A stretch of 64,000 nucleotides of DNA from Desulfobotulus mexicanus. GTDB taxonomy: Bacteria; Desulfobacterota; Desulfobacteria; Desulfobacterales; ASO4-4. The notes beneath the pieces were generated by a model. That model made no database searches. It was not told where the DNA came from and saw only the letters and a program-made list of their open reading frames with translations. Location of the stretch: the NCBI RefSeq assembly GCF_006175995.1, contig NZ_VDMB01000011.1:697-64696 (forward strand). Direction: 5' to 3'. Within the stretch, counting starts at the first letter, position 1; every line of letters begins with the position of its first letter. A program made the translations under genes and the position numbers. Positions 44,050 to 53,256 of this stretch are shown one piece after another.

Positions 44050-45621
44050 ATGGAAATGATAGCCTATGATACCTCGGCATGGTCTCTCTTGCCACCTGCC
44101 ATTGCCATTGTTCTGGCAATTCTGACCCGTAAGGTTCTGATTTCTCTGGGTGTTGGTATCCTTGTGGGAGCTATGATGCTCTGGGGATTCTCCCCTGTAG
44201 CTACCCTTGTCTATCTGTCTGAGATTATTCTTTCTCTGGTCTGGGAAGATGGCGGTGTTAACACCTGGAATGTTTTTATTATTCTCTTTCTGATTCTTTT
44301 GGGTATCATGACCCGTGCCATTGCCCTTTCCGGAGGCAGCCGTGCCTTTGGTGAGTGGGCCATGAAGCGGGTGGCTTCCCGCAGGGGCGCTCGTCTGCTG
44401 ACTGCTTTTCTGGGCGTTTTTATTTTTATTGACGATTATTTCAACAGTCTGGCCGTTGGTTCCATCAGTCGGCCGGTTACGGACAGGCACAGGGTATCCA
44501 GAGCCAAGCTGGCTTACATCTTGGATTCAACGGCAGCACCTGTTTGCGTGATTTCTCCGGTTTCCAGTTGGGGTGCTTATATTATAGCCCTGATCGGTGG
44601 GGTGCTGACGGCCCATGCCTTTGTGGTGCCCCATACTCCCCTTGGAACATTTATGGCTATGATTCCCATGAATTATTACGCCATTTTTGCCATTGGACTG
44701 GTTTTTTTTACTGCATGGACGGGCCGGGCCTTCGGTCCCATGAAGGTGCATGAGGAAAGGGCTTTGGCCGGGATGCTGTATGACCCTGAACGGCTTCCCA
44801 TTGCAGGAAATATTGAAGCCGTGGAAGATCATGGCAAGGGCTCGGTTCAGGATCTTATTCAGCCAATTCTTGTGCTGATTGTTGCTACTACGGCAGCCAT
44901 GATCTGGACAGGAGCGCAGGAGCTGGGGGAGGAACCCTTCAGTCTGCTGGGAGCTTTTGAGAATACCGATGTGGCCAAAGCCCTGGTTTACGGGGGGCTT
45001 GCCGGTCTTGCTGTAACCTTTGGCCGCATGGTCCTGGCAGGACATTCTGCAAAAACCTATGTTTCTTCCATTCTGGACGGCACCAGAGCCATGCTGCCAG
45101 CCATCTGGATTCTTCTTTTTGCCTGGACAATTATTATTGTGATCAAGGCAATTCAGACGGGAACTTACCTTGCGGGTATGATAGACGGAACCATCCCACT
45201 TGCCCTTATTCCCGTACTGATTTTTCTGATCTCAGGGCTCATGGCCTTTGCCACTGGAACCAGTTGGGGCACCTTTGGGATCATGCTTCCCATTGCCGGT
45301 GACATTGCCGCAAGGGTAGCCCCTGAGCTGCTGCTGCCAGTACTGGCTGCGGTTCTGGCTGGTGCTGTGCTGGGGGATCATTGTTCGCCCATTTCCGATA
45401 CCACCATTTTAAGCTCAACCGGGGCTTCCTGCCACCACATGGATCATGTGCTGACCCAGTTGCCCTATGCCCTTTTTACCGCTGGTCTTGCGGCCATTGC
45501 CTATCTTGTTCTCGGTTTTACGGGCAGTGTATGGGCGGGTTTTGCTGCCGGAGGGGTGCTTTTTGTTTTCAGTGCCTTTGTGGTGCTTAAAAAGAATCTG
45601 GGAGCAGTTAGCGAGTATTGA
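44050..45621 (+). CDS. nhaC: NhaC-family Na+/H+ antiporter
   Basis: 523 residues, about 11 to 13 membrane helices. The NSLAVGSISRPVTDRH segment and the DSTAAPVCVISPVS stretch are typical of the NhaC/MleN branch, which exchanges Na+ (or a malate/lactate pair) for protons. A GGAAGGGG site lies before the ATG at 44050. It directly follows the transporter genes (18-base gap), so uptake and sodium handling may be linked. Confidence 0.88.
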   Translation: MEMIAYDTSAWSLLPPAIAIVLAILTRKVLISLGVGILVGAMMLWGFSPVATLVYLSEIILSLVWEDGGVNTWNVFIILFLILLGIMTRAIALSGGSRAFGEWAMKRVASRRGARLLTAFLGVFIFIDDYFNSLAVGSISRPVTDRHRVSRAKLAYILDSTAAPVCVISPVSSWGAYIIALIGGVLTAHAFVVPHTPLGTFMAMIPMNYYAIFAIGLVFFTAWTGRAFGPMKVHEERALAGMLYDPERLPIAGNIEAVEDHGKGSVQDLIQPILVLIVATTAAMIWTGAQELGEEPFSLLGAFENTDVAKALVYGGLAGLAVTFGRMVLAGHSAKTYVSSILDGTRAMLPAIWILLFAWTIIIVIKAIQTGTYLAGMIDGTIPLALIPVLIFLISGLMAFATGTSWGTFGIMLPIAGDIAARVAPELLLPVLAAVLAGAVLGDHCSPISDTTILSSTGASCHHMDHVLTQLPYALFTAGLAAIAYLVLGFTGSVWAGFAAGGVLFVFSAFVVLKKNLGAVSEY

Positions 45622-45668
45622 GTTTTCCTGACATGAGGTGTCAGGTCCATGGTGCGGCTTTAATATGT

Positions 45669-45750
45669 GCAGGTGCAAGGCCTGCCCCTGCGAATGGTTT
45701 TTACGGCTCTGTTTTGTGCAGGGGCACCCTTTACGGGTTCCCGCTGCAGG
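45669..45750 (+). repeat. Dispersed two-hairpin repeat, copy 2
   Basis: A first hairpin (GCAGGTGCA 45669-45677 with TGCCCCTGC 45683-45691, one mismatch) and a second (GGGGCACCC 45721-45729 with CGGGTTCCC 45734-45742, one mismatch) are linked by a segment with GAATG and TTTTGT. The order and many words match the minus strand at 7596-7660. The copy lies after nhaC in non-coding DNA. Confidence 0.7.
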
Positions 45751-45853
45751 TCTGAGATCTGGCTTTGCACTTTCCATGACTCAGCTTAAGTTTGGTTGAA
45801 AGGTTTTGGAAATCAGAATTGTTTAGGGTCTTAGTTTCTATATCTGATGAACA

Positions 45854-45881
45854 GGGGGCTGGCATATGCTGCCCCCTTTTT
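45854..45881 (+). terminator. Rho-independent terminator
   Basis: GGGGGC (45854-45859) pairs with GCCCCC (45871-45876), with an inner GCATATGC palindrome, followed by five T residues. It probably ends the transporter operon, 230 bases past nhaC. Confidence 0.75.
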
Positions 45882-46091
45882 GCGTATGGCGGCTTTATAC
45901 TGGGTTTTGCACAAACCTTGCCTGCAAATTAAAAGCATGATAGTTAAAAAAGAGTGCCGGGCTGTGTCTTTTCTGCTGCAAGGCCGCATTTTGAAACGCT
46001 GTTAATGACTTCATTCCGGGAAACCTCCTCCTGAAGGTTTATTCTTATTATTCTGAAAGCCAATAATTTCATATGTCTGGATATCTGTTTT

Positions 46092-46424
46092 ATGAGACAG
46101 TATGTTGTTGATACCCTGCAGCCCGAGGACTACCGGAGGCTCAAAGAGGTACTGGATGCCCGTTTTGGTCTTCCCCTTGTGGGAGGAGTTTACTGGGTAG
46201 AGCTGCCGGAAACACTGTGTACGCCAATGCAGGCGGAGCATAAGGCCTGCAGCCCCCATGTAATGGCCCTGGATCTTGAAGAAACCCGCTTAAGCTGTGA
46301 GTTTCTGGTGCGTACCAGGAAGGCCATGCATTGTATCTGTATGGGATATGCAGGCAGGGAACAGCGCGGGTGGATTATGGATATGGTGGATACGCTTCTG
46401 GAAGATGCGGGCGTGACTGCCTGA
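46092..46424 (+). CDS. Hypothetical protein
   Basis: 110 residues with a plausible mixed alpha/beta composition and several Cys residues (four in the middle part). No motif I know. The ATG at 46092 lacks a good binding site, so the start may be wrong. It lies between a terminator and rnj, on the same strand, and may be its own transcript. No function is proposed. Confidence 0.55.
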   Translation: MRQYVVDTLQPEDYRRLKEVLDARFGLPLVGGVYWVELPETLCTPMQAEHKACSPHVMALDLEETRLSCEFLVRTRKAMHCICMGYAGREQRGWIMDMVDTLLEDAGVTA

Positions 46425-46564
46425 TGATTCTTTCTTGAACGGATAATCTTTGTCTCTGCCATCCATGCATCTCCTCAAGGTGATTTCCTGCAAATAGAAA
46501 TACCTTTTGATCCCCTCTCTTTATGGAAGAGGGCCGGTTCTGCCCGGCATGAAGATTTTTTCTT

Positions 46565-46587
46565 CCGGTTATTGTGGTAATAACCGG
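46565..46587. promoter_or_regulatory. Perfect inverted repeat in the rnj leader
   Basis: CCGGTTATT (46565-46573) and AATAACCGG (46579-46587) are exact reverse complements around GTGGT, about 80 bases before rnj. There is no T-run, so it could be an operator or an RNA stem. RNases commonly control their own leader; that role is inference. Confidence 0.4.
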
Positions 46588-46670
46588 CTCATTGAATTCT
46601 AGTCCCTGATTTTTCAAAAACTCACAGACGCCGGGATCTGAACGCTCACAACTGCTGGAGATGTATCGCT

Positions 46671-48320
46671 ATGCTTAAAATCATACCTCTGGGTGGACTT
46701 GGAGAAATTGGCCTGAACATGATGGTCTTTGAATACGGAGACGATGTGTTTGTGGTGGATGCTGGCCTGATGTTTCCGGAAGATTACATGCTGGGGGTAG
46801 ATATTGTCATCCCGGACATGGAGTACCTAAGGGGTAATGCCCACAGGATAAAGGCCGTTGTGATTACCCATTCCCACGAAGATCACATTGGTGCACTCCC
46901 TTATCTTTTGAGGGAGATTTCCGTGCCGGTGTATGGAACGGCTTTCAGTGCTGGAATGATCCGTCATAAGCTCAGTGATTTTGATTATCCCATAGATGCG
47001 GATCTGAGAATCATATGTCCCGGAGATATGCTGGACATTGGTGTTTTTTCCATCCAGTTCATTCGTGTCAGTCACAGTACCGTTGATGGTGTTGGGCTTG
47101 CAATCCGCACACCCTTAGGCCTTGTGGTACACACTGGGGATTTCCGTATTAACCATAATTCCATTGATGGTATGGTCACGGATGTCAATGCCTTTGCCCT
47201 TTGTGGTAAAGAAGGGGTGCTGGCCCTGCTTTCGGATTCTACCAATGTTGAGAGTAAAGGTTATACTATTTCCGATGAATCGGTGGGGCAGACCCTGGAG
47301 AAGCTTATCAATGATGCACCGGGGCGTGTAATTGTAGCCCTTTTTGCCTCCAATGTGGCTAGAATTCAGCAAATTGTTAATATAGCAAGGAAAATAAATG
47401 CCCGTGTGGTGATCAATGGCCGTAGCATGGAGCTAAGTGTGAGGGTGGCCAGGGAACTTGGATACCTTTCTTTTCCTGAAGGGATGGAAATGGGGCTTGG
47501 GGAGATGGGCCAGGCCTCTGATGAAAAGATCATCATGATTACAACGGGCAGTCAGGGAGAACCCATGAGTGCCCTTTCCCGCATGGCAGAAGGTTCCCAT
47601 AAACAGATACGTATCCGTGAAGGGGATACGGTGATTCTTTCTTCCAAATCCATTCCGGGTAATGAAAAGGCCATTACAGCTATTATAAACAGCCTGTACC
47701 GGCGCGGGGCCAATGTTATTTATAATAAAATGGCCGATGTCCATGTGTCAGGCCATGCCTTTCAGGAAGAACTCAAGCTCATGATGAACCTGACAAAGCC
47801 AAGGTATTTTATTCCCATTCATGGAGAATACCGGCATCTTGTGCATCATGCCCGTCTGGCCGTGGAAACGGGTATCCCTAAAGAAAGGGTGCTGCTGGCG
47901 GAGAACGGGCAGACCGTTATTTTTGATGAAGAAGGCGGTCGCATGGGAGGTGTGGTGCAGTCGGGCAGGATACTTATTGATGGCAAGGGTATCGGCGATG
48001 TGGGTCGCAGTGTCCTGAGGGAACGGCGGATTCTTTCCGAAGACGGTATTGCCGTTGTCACCATGGTGATTGATCAGGAGACAGGTGTTATTCTTTATGG
48101 TCCTGAGCTGATTTCAAGGGGTTTTGTTTTCTGGACGGAAACCGGCCATGTACTGGATGATGCCCAGTGCGTGATTCTTGAAATTGTGGAGGATGTGGGT
48201 CCTGAAGTATCGAACAGGGTGGAGATTATCAGGGCAAGGTTGCAAAAAGCCCTGAGGCAGTACTTTTATTTCACCATCCGGAGACGGCCCATTATTCTTG
48301 CCCAGATTTTTGAAGTATAG
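46671..48320 (+). CDS. rnj: Ribonuclease J
   Basis: 549 residues of the metallo-beta-lactamase/beta-CASP RNase J plan. The zinc motif HSHEDH is at residues 67-72 (His67, His69, Asp71, His72), and the C-terminal extension is present. It acts as 5'-to-3' exonuclease and endonuclease on RNA. The organism thus has both RNase G and RNase J. Its stop is 12 bases before ftsK, so the two may be co-transcribed. Confidence 0.95.
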   Translation: MLKIIPLGGLGEIGLNMMVFEYGDDVFVVDAGLMFPEDYMLGVDIVIPDMEYLRGNAHRIKAVVITHSHEDHIGALPYLLREISVPVYGTAFSAGMIRHKLSDFDYPIDADLRIICPGDMLDIGVFSIQFIRVSHSTVDGVGLAIRTPLGLVVHTGDFRINHNSIDGMVTDVNAFALCGKEGVLALLSDSTNVESKGYTISDESVGQTLEKLINDAPGRVIVALFASNVARIQQIVNIARKINARVVINGRSMELSVRVARELGYLSFPEGMEMGLGEMGQASDEKIIMITTGSQGEPMSALSRMAEGSHKQIRIREGDTVILSSKSIPGNEKAITAIINSLYRRGANVIYNKMADVHVSGHAFQEELKLMMNLTKPRYFIPIHGEYRHLVHHARLAVETGIPKERVLLAENGQTVIFDEEGGRMGGVVQSGRILIDGKGIGDVGRSVLRERRILSEDGIAVVTMVIDQETGVILYGPELISRGFVFWTETGHVLDDAQCVILEIVEDVGPEVSNRVEIIRARLQKALRQYFYFTIRRRPIILAQIFEV

Positions 48321-48332
48321 GGGGATAGCCCC

Positions 48333-50582
48333 ATGCGGCGGGAGTTTACGGCACTTTTTCTGATTTTTATGGCAGTTCTGCTTTTTGGCAGTCTCATCAG
48401 CTTTCACCCAGATGATCCTTCCATTGTGCGTTCCGTAGGGGATGCTTCCGTACATAACCGATTTGGTATTGTGGGTGCATGGATTGCAGGTTTTTTCATT
48501 GGCTGTTTTGGGATAGGTGCATTCTGGCTGCCCGTTCTCATGGGAGAAAGCACCTTGAGGGTGTTGAGAAAAAAAGCACACCCTTTTACTCCGGGAGTCC
48601 GGGCCATGGGAGGACTGCTTCTTGTTCTGGCAACGGGTGCCATGGCATCGGGAACAGGTATGTCCGATGGCCGTTTTGATTTAAACAGTCTGGTGGCAGG
48701 ACTCTTCAGGGATTTTCTGGAACACTATGTAAAGCTTCAGGGAGCCCTTCTGGTCCTTTCCTTTCTTGTGGTTTCAGGTTTTATGCTGGCAACGGGCCTT
48801 TCTCTGGGTCGTGTGCTGCGGATTTTTGTTGATTTCTGGAAAAGACTGCTTCCTGCTATTATATCCGCTATATGGAAGGGCATTCAGGTCTTTTTTTCCG
48901 GTCTTCGTTTTCTTTTTTCATTTTTTTATAAGATCAGGCTGGTTGGAAAAAAAGAAATATATCAGGAGCCTGAGTCTCAGGTGGAATTACCCTTTAGTGA
49001 GGAAAAAACAGAGAATATAAATAAAAGTACACCTCTGATTGCCTCACGAATGCCCGTCAGGCTGAAAAGCAGGCCCTGTCCTGTACAGGAAGAGTTGCCC
49101 GTTACAAGGCCCGAAGGCGGGTTTCAGCTTCCGTCACTGGATCTTCTGGAAAAGGTTCCTGAAAATATTCAGGCTGTGGATGAAGGATTTTTAAGGGATC
49201 AATCTGAGATACTGGAAAAGAAACTCGCTGATTTTGGTGTGAACGGAAGGGTGGTGACGGTAACACCGGGGCCTGTCATTACAACCTTTGAATATCAGCC
49301 GGCACCCGGAGTAAAAATCAGTAAGGTAACCAACCTCGCCGATGATCTTGCCCTTGCCCTCAAGGCTTTAAGTATACGTATCATAGCTCCCATACCCGGT
49401 AAGGCAGCCATTGGCATAGAAGTCCCCAATGCCGTCCGGGAAATGGTGCACTTCCGGGAGATTGTGGCTTCGGAATCCTTCCGGAAAAGCAAATCTGCCC
49501 TCACGGTCTGTCTTGGAAAGGATATTGTTGGTCTTCCTGTGGCTGTTGAAATGGACCGTATGCCCCATCTTCTCATTGCGGGTGCTACGGGTGCGGGTAA
49601 GAGTGTGGGGCTGAATGTCATGATCACAAGCCTTTTATTCAAGGCTTCTCCTGAGGAGGTCAAGCTGATCATGATTGATCCCAAGCGCATTGAACTTTCC
49701 GTTTATGATGGTATTCCTCACCTTATCACTCCGGTGGTGACGGATATGAAGAAGGCTACCGCAGCCCTGTTCTGGGCCGTAAAGGAAATGGAAAGGCGCT
49801 ATGAGCTTTTGGCGGGTTTAAGATGTCGCAATATCACCCAGTACAATGAAAAATGTGCTCTTTTTCAGGAAAAGGAAGGGGCATCGGTTGAAGATGAGGA
49901 TGAAGGGGCTGAAGCCCCGGAAAAACTTCCATATATTGTTGTTATCATTGATGAGCTTGCGGATCTGATGATGGTGGCATCCAAGGACGTGGAAGTGGCT
50001 CTGGCCCGCCTTGCCCAGATGGCCAGAGCTGCAGGGATTCATATTATTCTGGCCACCCAGCGGCCTTCGGTGGATGTACTGACCGGTGTCATTAAGGCAA
50101 ACTTTCCCACACGCATGGCTTTTCAGGTTTCTTCACGCATTGATTCCAGAACTATCCTTGATTCTTCGGGTGCCGAGGCCCTGCTTGGAAACGGGGATAT
50201 GCTTTTTGTACCACCCGGAACGGCAAGGCTGCAGCGTATACATGGTGCCTATATTGGTGAAGATGCCCTGATGCGGGTGATTTCCTTTTTGAAGGAACAG
50301 GGAACTCCGGATTATGTGGCGGAAGTGACAGAAGCAGTTGCGGGTAATGAAGACGATTCAGGCGGTGATGCCGAGGATTTTGATCCCCGTTATGACGAGG
50401 CTGTAGCCTTGGTGGCACGAAACCGGCAGGCTTCCATTTCCATGGTACAGCGGCATCTGCGCATAGGATACAACCGGGCCGCAAGGATTATTGAGTCCAT
50501 GGAACAGGAAGGGGTTATCGGTCCTGCGGACGGGGCAAAGCCAAGGGAGGTACTTGTATCTGATACGGGGAATGTTGCTTGA
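48333..50582 (+). CDS. ftsK: DNA translocase FtsK/SpoIIIE
   Basis: 749 residues. Four predicted membrane helices at the N terminus (about 5-165) are followed by a charged linker, an alpha/beta RecA-like motor with Walker A around Lys423 (GATGAGKSVG) and Walker B at IIDELADL, and a C-terminal winged-helix gamma domain (about 680-745) that reads polar DNA motifs. It pumps DNA at the closing septum. The linker is shorter than in E. coli, as in many relatives. It follows rnj closely. Confidence 0.95.
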   Translation: MRREFTALFLIFMAVLLFGSLISFHPDDPSIVRSVGDASVHNRFGIVGAWIAGFFIGCFGIGAFWLPVLMGESTLRVLRKKAHPFTPGVRAMGGLLLVLATGAMASGTGMSDGRFDLNSLVAGLFRDFLEHYVKLQGALLVLSFLVVSGFMLATGLSLGRVLRIFVDFWKRLLPAIISAIWKGIQVFFSGLRFLFSFFYKIRLVGKKEIYQEPESQVELPFSEEKTENINKSTPLIASRMPVRLKSRPCPVQEELPVTRPEGGFQLPSLDLLEKVPENIQAVDEGFLRDQSEILEKKLADFGVNGRVVTVTPGPVITTFEYQPAPGVKISKVTNLADDLALALKALSIRIIAPIPGKAAIGIEVPNAVREMVHFREIVASESFRKSKSALTVCLGKDIVGLPVAVEMDRMPHLLIAGATGAGKSVGLNVMITSLLFKASPEEVKLIMIDPKRIELSVYDGIPHLITPVVTDMKKATAALFWAVKEMERRYELLAGLRCRNITQYNEKCALFQEKEGASVEDEDEGAEAPEKLPYIVVIIDELADLMMVASKDVEVALARLAQMARAAGIHIILATQRPSVDVLTGVIKANFPTRMAFQVSSRIDSRTILDSSGAEALLGNGDMLFVPPGTARLQRIHGAYIGEDALMRVISFLKEQGTPDYVAEVTEAVAGNEDDSGGDAEDFDPRYDEAVALVARNRQASISMVQRHLRIGYNRAARIIESMEQEGVIGPADGAKPREVLVSDTGNVA

Positions 50583-50679
50583 CTTGTAATTGTGCGGAAC
50601 GGTTACACTGATCTTTAAGAGGGAAAGTATTGTATGGCCTGCTTGCGGCCTTGACGGGTAAAAATTGAAGGGGGAATTT

Positions 50680-51324
50680 GTGTATAACAGAGAACTGATT
50701 GAAAAAACCAAAGGTTTCATGGATCCCGAAGAAGGGGAGCGTCTCTTTCAGCTGGCCCTTGAAGCCAGCAGCAGAGGGGCTTGCCTTGAAATTGGGAGTT
50801 ACTGCGGAAAATCTGCCCTGTATATGGGACCTGCCTGCAGGGCCAAGGCTGGAATTCTTTACTCCATTGACCACCACAGGGGCAATGAAGAGCAGCAGCC
50901 GGGTGAGTTTTACCATGATCCGGATCTTGTGGATCCAAGAACAGGTTTTATGGATACCCTCTTTTTCTTTAGAACGGCCCTTGCAGACGCAGGGCTTGAG
51001 GATACCGTAGTGCCGCTGGTGGGTGGTTCGGCGCATATAGCGCGTTTCTGGACCACACCTTTGTCCCTTGTTTTTATTGACGGAGGACATACCTTTATAG
51101 CTGCTTATACGGATTACGTGAGCTGGTTTTCCCATGTTCAGCCCGGAGGCTTTCTTGTGGTTCATGATATTTTTGAAAAACCCGAAGATGGAGGGCAGGC
51201 ACCCTGGTATGTCTATGAAACGGCAAAAAAATCCGGGCTTTTCGAAGAACTGCCCCGTACAAAAACATTAGGCGTACTGCGTCGCTATCATCCGGGGGAG
51301 TTGCCTCAGGATCTGCCGTCCTGA
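50680..51324 (+). CDS. Class I SAM-dependent methyltransferase
   Basis: 214 residues, started at GTG 50680, since AAGGGGG lies at 50669-50674; an upstream TTG overlaps that site. It has the SAM-binding CLEIGSYCGKSAL motif (residues about 31-43), an acidic YSIDHH motif, and a FIDGGHTF motif near residue 130, the plan of the methyltransferase 24 group. The substrate is unknown; members often act on sugars or natural products. It lies between ftsK and a terminator. Confidence 0.8.
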   Translation: MYNRELIEKTKGFMDPEEGERLFQLALEASSRGACLEIGSYCGKSALYMGPACRAKAGILYSIDHHRGNEEQQPGEFYHDPDLVDPRTGFMDTLFFFRTALADAGLEDTVVPLVGGSAHIARFWTTPLSLVFIDGGHTFIAAYTDYVSWFSHVQPGGFLVVHDIFEKPEDGGQAPWYVYETAKKSGLFEELPRTKTLGVLRRYHPGELPQDLPS

Positions 51325-51342
51325 GAGTGCAGGTGTATATAT

Positions 51343-51369
51343 AAGCATTGGGCTGAGCATGCTTTTTTT
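51343..51369 (+). terminator. Terminator after the methyltransferase gene
   Basis: AAGCAT (51343-51348) pairs with ATGCTT (51359-51364), running into a T-run to about 51368. Confidence 0.65.
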
Positions 51370-51418
51370 AAGTAAGTGGTTTTCAGAACTGTATACTCAG
51401 GCTTGAATATACACATTA

Positions 51419-51447
51419 TTGACAATAGAAATGTTTTTTGGTATTCA
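51419..51447 (+). promoter_or_regulatory. Possible promoter of psd-pssA
   Basis: TTGACA (51419-51424) with TATTCA (51442-51447) at 17-base spacing, about 165 bases upstream of psd. The -10 match is moderate. Confidence 0.45.
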
Positions 51448-51613
51448 TAAAAGTCTAATGAGAAAGAATCATGACGGCTTTTTGGTCTCAATTATTGAAC
51501 TTTTCCTTAAACATGACGTTTCCTGAAAATATCTGGATTGGAATCATATACTCTTATGGAATATGGAATTCTTTTCAGGATTTGTCCTCCAAAATGGATA
51601 GTAAACATATATT

Positions 51614-52285
51614 ATGAATGCTTTTTCAAGACCTGATCTTCCTTCAGAAAGCGGTTTTCCCATTGCAAGGGCAGGCTACCCTTTTATTTTTATTTCGGTT
51701 TTTGTGACTGCCATTGCTGCCATTCTGGGATGGAGCTGGCTGACTGGTTTAGGGCTTTGCTTCAGCCTTTTCTGTTTCTGGTTTTTTCGTGATCCGGACA
51801 GGGTAATTCCTTCAGATCCTTCTGCCCTTGTTTCTCCTGCAGATGGTAAAGTGATTGTTGCAAAAAGGGTGGAAACCCATCCCTATGGCGAAGGCCCGGC
51901 ATTTCAGATCAGTATTTTCATGTCGGTTTTCAATGTGCATGTAAACCGTATTCCCTTTGATGGCGTGGTGCGGGAAATCCGTTATCAGCCGGGGCGCTTT
52001 CTGAATGCCAGCCTGGATAAGGCGTCAAAGGACAATGAGCGCAATGCCCTTCTGATAGAAACTCCTTCTTCTGTAAAATTCTGGACTGTACAGGTTGCAG
52101 GCCTTGTGGCCCGCAGGATTATCTGTCGTGTCCGTGAAGGAGACAGTGTATCAAGGGGGGTGCGTTTTGGTGTAATCTGTTTTGGTTCACGTCTTGATCT
52201 TTATCTGCCTGCGGATTTTGAGTGTGCCGTTAAGGTGGGGGAAAAGACTCAGGCCGGAACAACAACACTGGGGAGCATGAAATGA
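51614..52285 (+). CDS. psd: Phosphatidylserine decarboxylase proenzyme
   Basis: 223 residues of the short PSD-A type. Autocleavage occurs at a Gly-Ser pair in FGSR: Ser192 should become the pyruvoyl cofactor. The HVNRIPFDG motif carries the conserved His. It makes phosphatidylethanolamine from phosphatidylserine at the inner membrane. It overlaps pssA by four bases (ATGA), so the last two steps of this lipid pathway are coupled. Confidence 0.93.
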   Translation: MNAFSRPDLPSESGFPIARAGYPFIFISVFVTAIAAILGWSWLTGLGLCFSLFCFWFFRDPDRVIPSDPSALVSPADGKVIVAKRVETHPYGEGPAFQISIFMSVFNVHVNRIPFDGVVREIRYQPGRFLNASLDKASKDNERNALLIETPSSVKFWTVQVAGLVARRIICRVREGDSVSRGVRFGVICFGSRLDLYLPADFECAVKVGEKTQAGTTTLGSMK

Positions 52286-53046
52286 AAAAAGTAAAAGGCA
52301 TGTCCAGGCCCCGCAGGGGAGTCTATGTACTTCCCAATCTTTTGACCTCCATGAATCTTTTTTGTGGATTTTATGCGATTATTTCGGCCATAAATGGTCA
52401 GTTTGAGACGGCAGCCATTTCAATTTTTGTGGCCATTGTCTTTGATGTTCTCGATGGAAAAGTGGCCCGGGCTACCAATACTACCAGCCGATTTGGTGTG
52501 GAGTATGACTCTCTGGCTGATCTGATTTCTTTTGGTCTGGCACCGGGACTTCTTATCTATATGTGGGCATTGCAGCCCATGGGTCGGCTGGGATGGCTGG
52601 CAGCTTTTCTTTTTACCGTATGCGGAGCCCTTCGTCTGGCACGTTTCAATTCCGTTGCGGATTCGGTACCGGGCAGTGATTTCACAGGACTCCCCATTCC
52701 GGGTGCTGCTGCCATGGTTGCCACAACCCTGCTTCTGTGTGAACGTACCATGGTCAGCCTGGAGCAGTGGCCGGTGATTCCCATGGTCATGCTTTACGTG
52801 CTTTCTTTTCTGATGGTCAGTAATGTCAGATACAGCAGCTTCAAAAAGCACAGCCTGTTCCGTCGTTTCAACTTTCATATGCTGGTAGCCTGTATATTGA
52901 TTTTTGTCTTTATTGCAGCAGAGCCTCCTGCAGCCCTCTTTCTGATTTCTCTTGTTTACGTGATTTCCGGCCCTCTTGGAATTTTTAGAAAAAATAAAGA
53001 AGAGGTTCTGAAAACGCCCATGGAGGAAGAAAAACTGGACGCATGA
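52282..53046 (+). CDS. pssA: CDP-diacylglycerol-serine O-phosphatidyltransferase
   Basis: 254 residues. The CDP-alcohol phosphatidyltransferase motif is DG-x2-AR-x8-G-x3-D-x3-D, visible from DGKVARATN to EYDSLADL. About eight membrane helices follow the usual layout. It makes phosphatidylserine, the substrate of the upstream decarboxylase. A perfect stem terminator follows. Confidence 0.94.
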   Translation: MKKVKGMSRPRRGVYVLPNLLTSMNLFCGFYAIISAINGQFETAAISIFVAIVFDVLDGKVARATNTTSRFGVEYDSLADLISFGLAPGLLIYMWALQPMGRLGWLAAFLFTVCGALRLARFNSVADSVPGSDFTGLPIPGAAAMVATTLLLCERTMVSLEQWPVIPMVMLYVLSFLMVSNVRYSSFKKHSLFRRFNFHMLVACILIFVFIAAEPPAALFLISLVYVISGPLGIFRKNKEEVLKTPMEEEKLDA

Positions 53047-53075
53047 TTATATAAAAACCATTAGAGATATTTTTG

Positions 53076-53122
53076 GATCCATTCTTCAATACGGAAGGCA
53101 TTGGGAATGGATCTTTATTTTT
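53076..53122 (+). terminator. Terminator after pssA
   Basis: GATCCATTC (53076-53084) pairs perfectly with GAATGGATC (53105-53113), followed by a T-rich stretch. Confidence 0.75.
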
Positions 53123-53256
53123 ATCTGATCGTGTGGCAGGAAAATTTATCTTTACTCGATATCCGTGCAGCTGTGTGCATGCTTATCGATAAGATCTAAA
53201 AAATGATTGTTTTTGCATTTGCAGCTTATTCAATGTTTTAAAGGAGTTTGAAACAC

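Larger units (their letters stand above)
45622..46091. other. 470-bp intergenic region with repeat and terminator
   Basis: Holds a full copy of the dispersed two-hairpin repeat (45669-45750) and a strong terminator (45854-45881). The rest shows no ORF or RNA. Confidence 0.5.
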
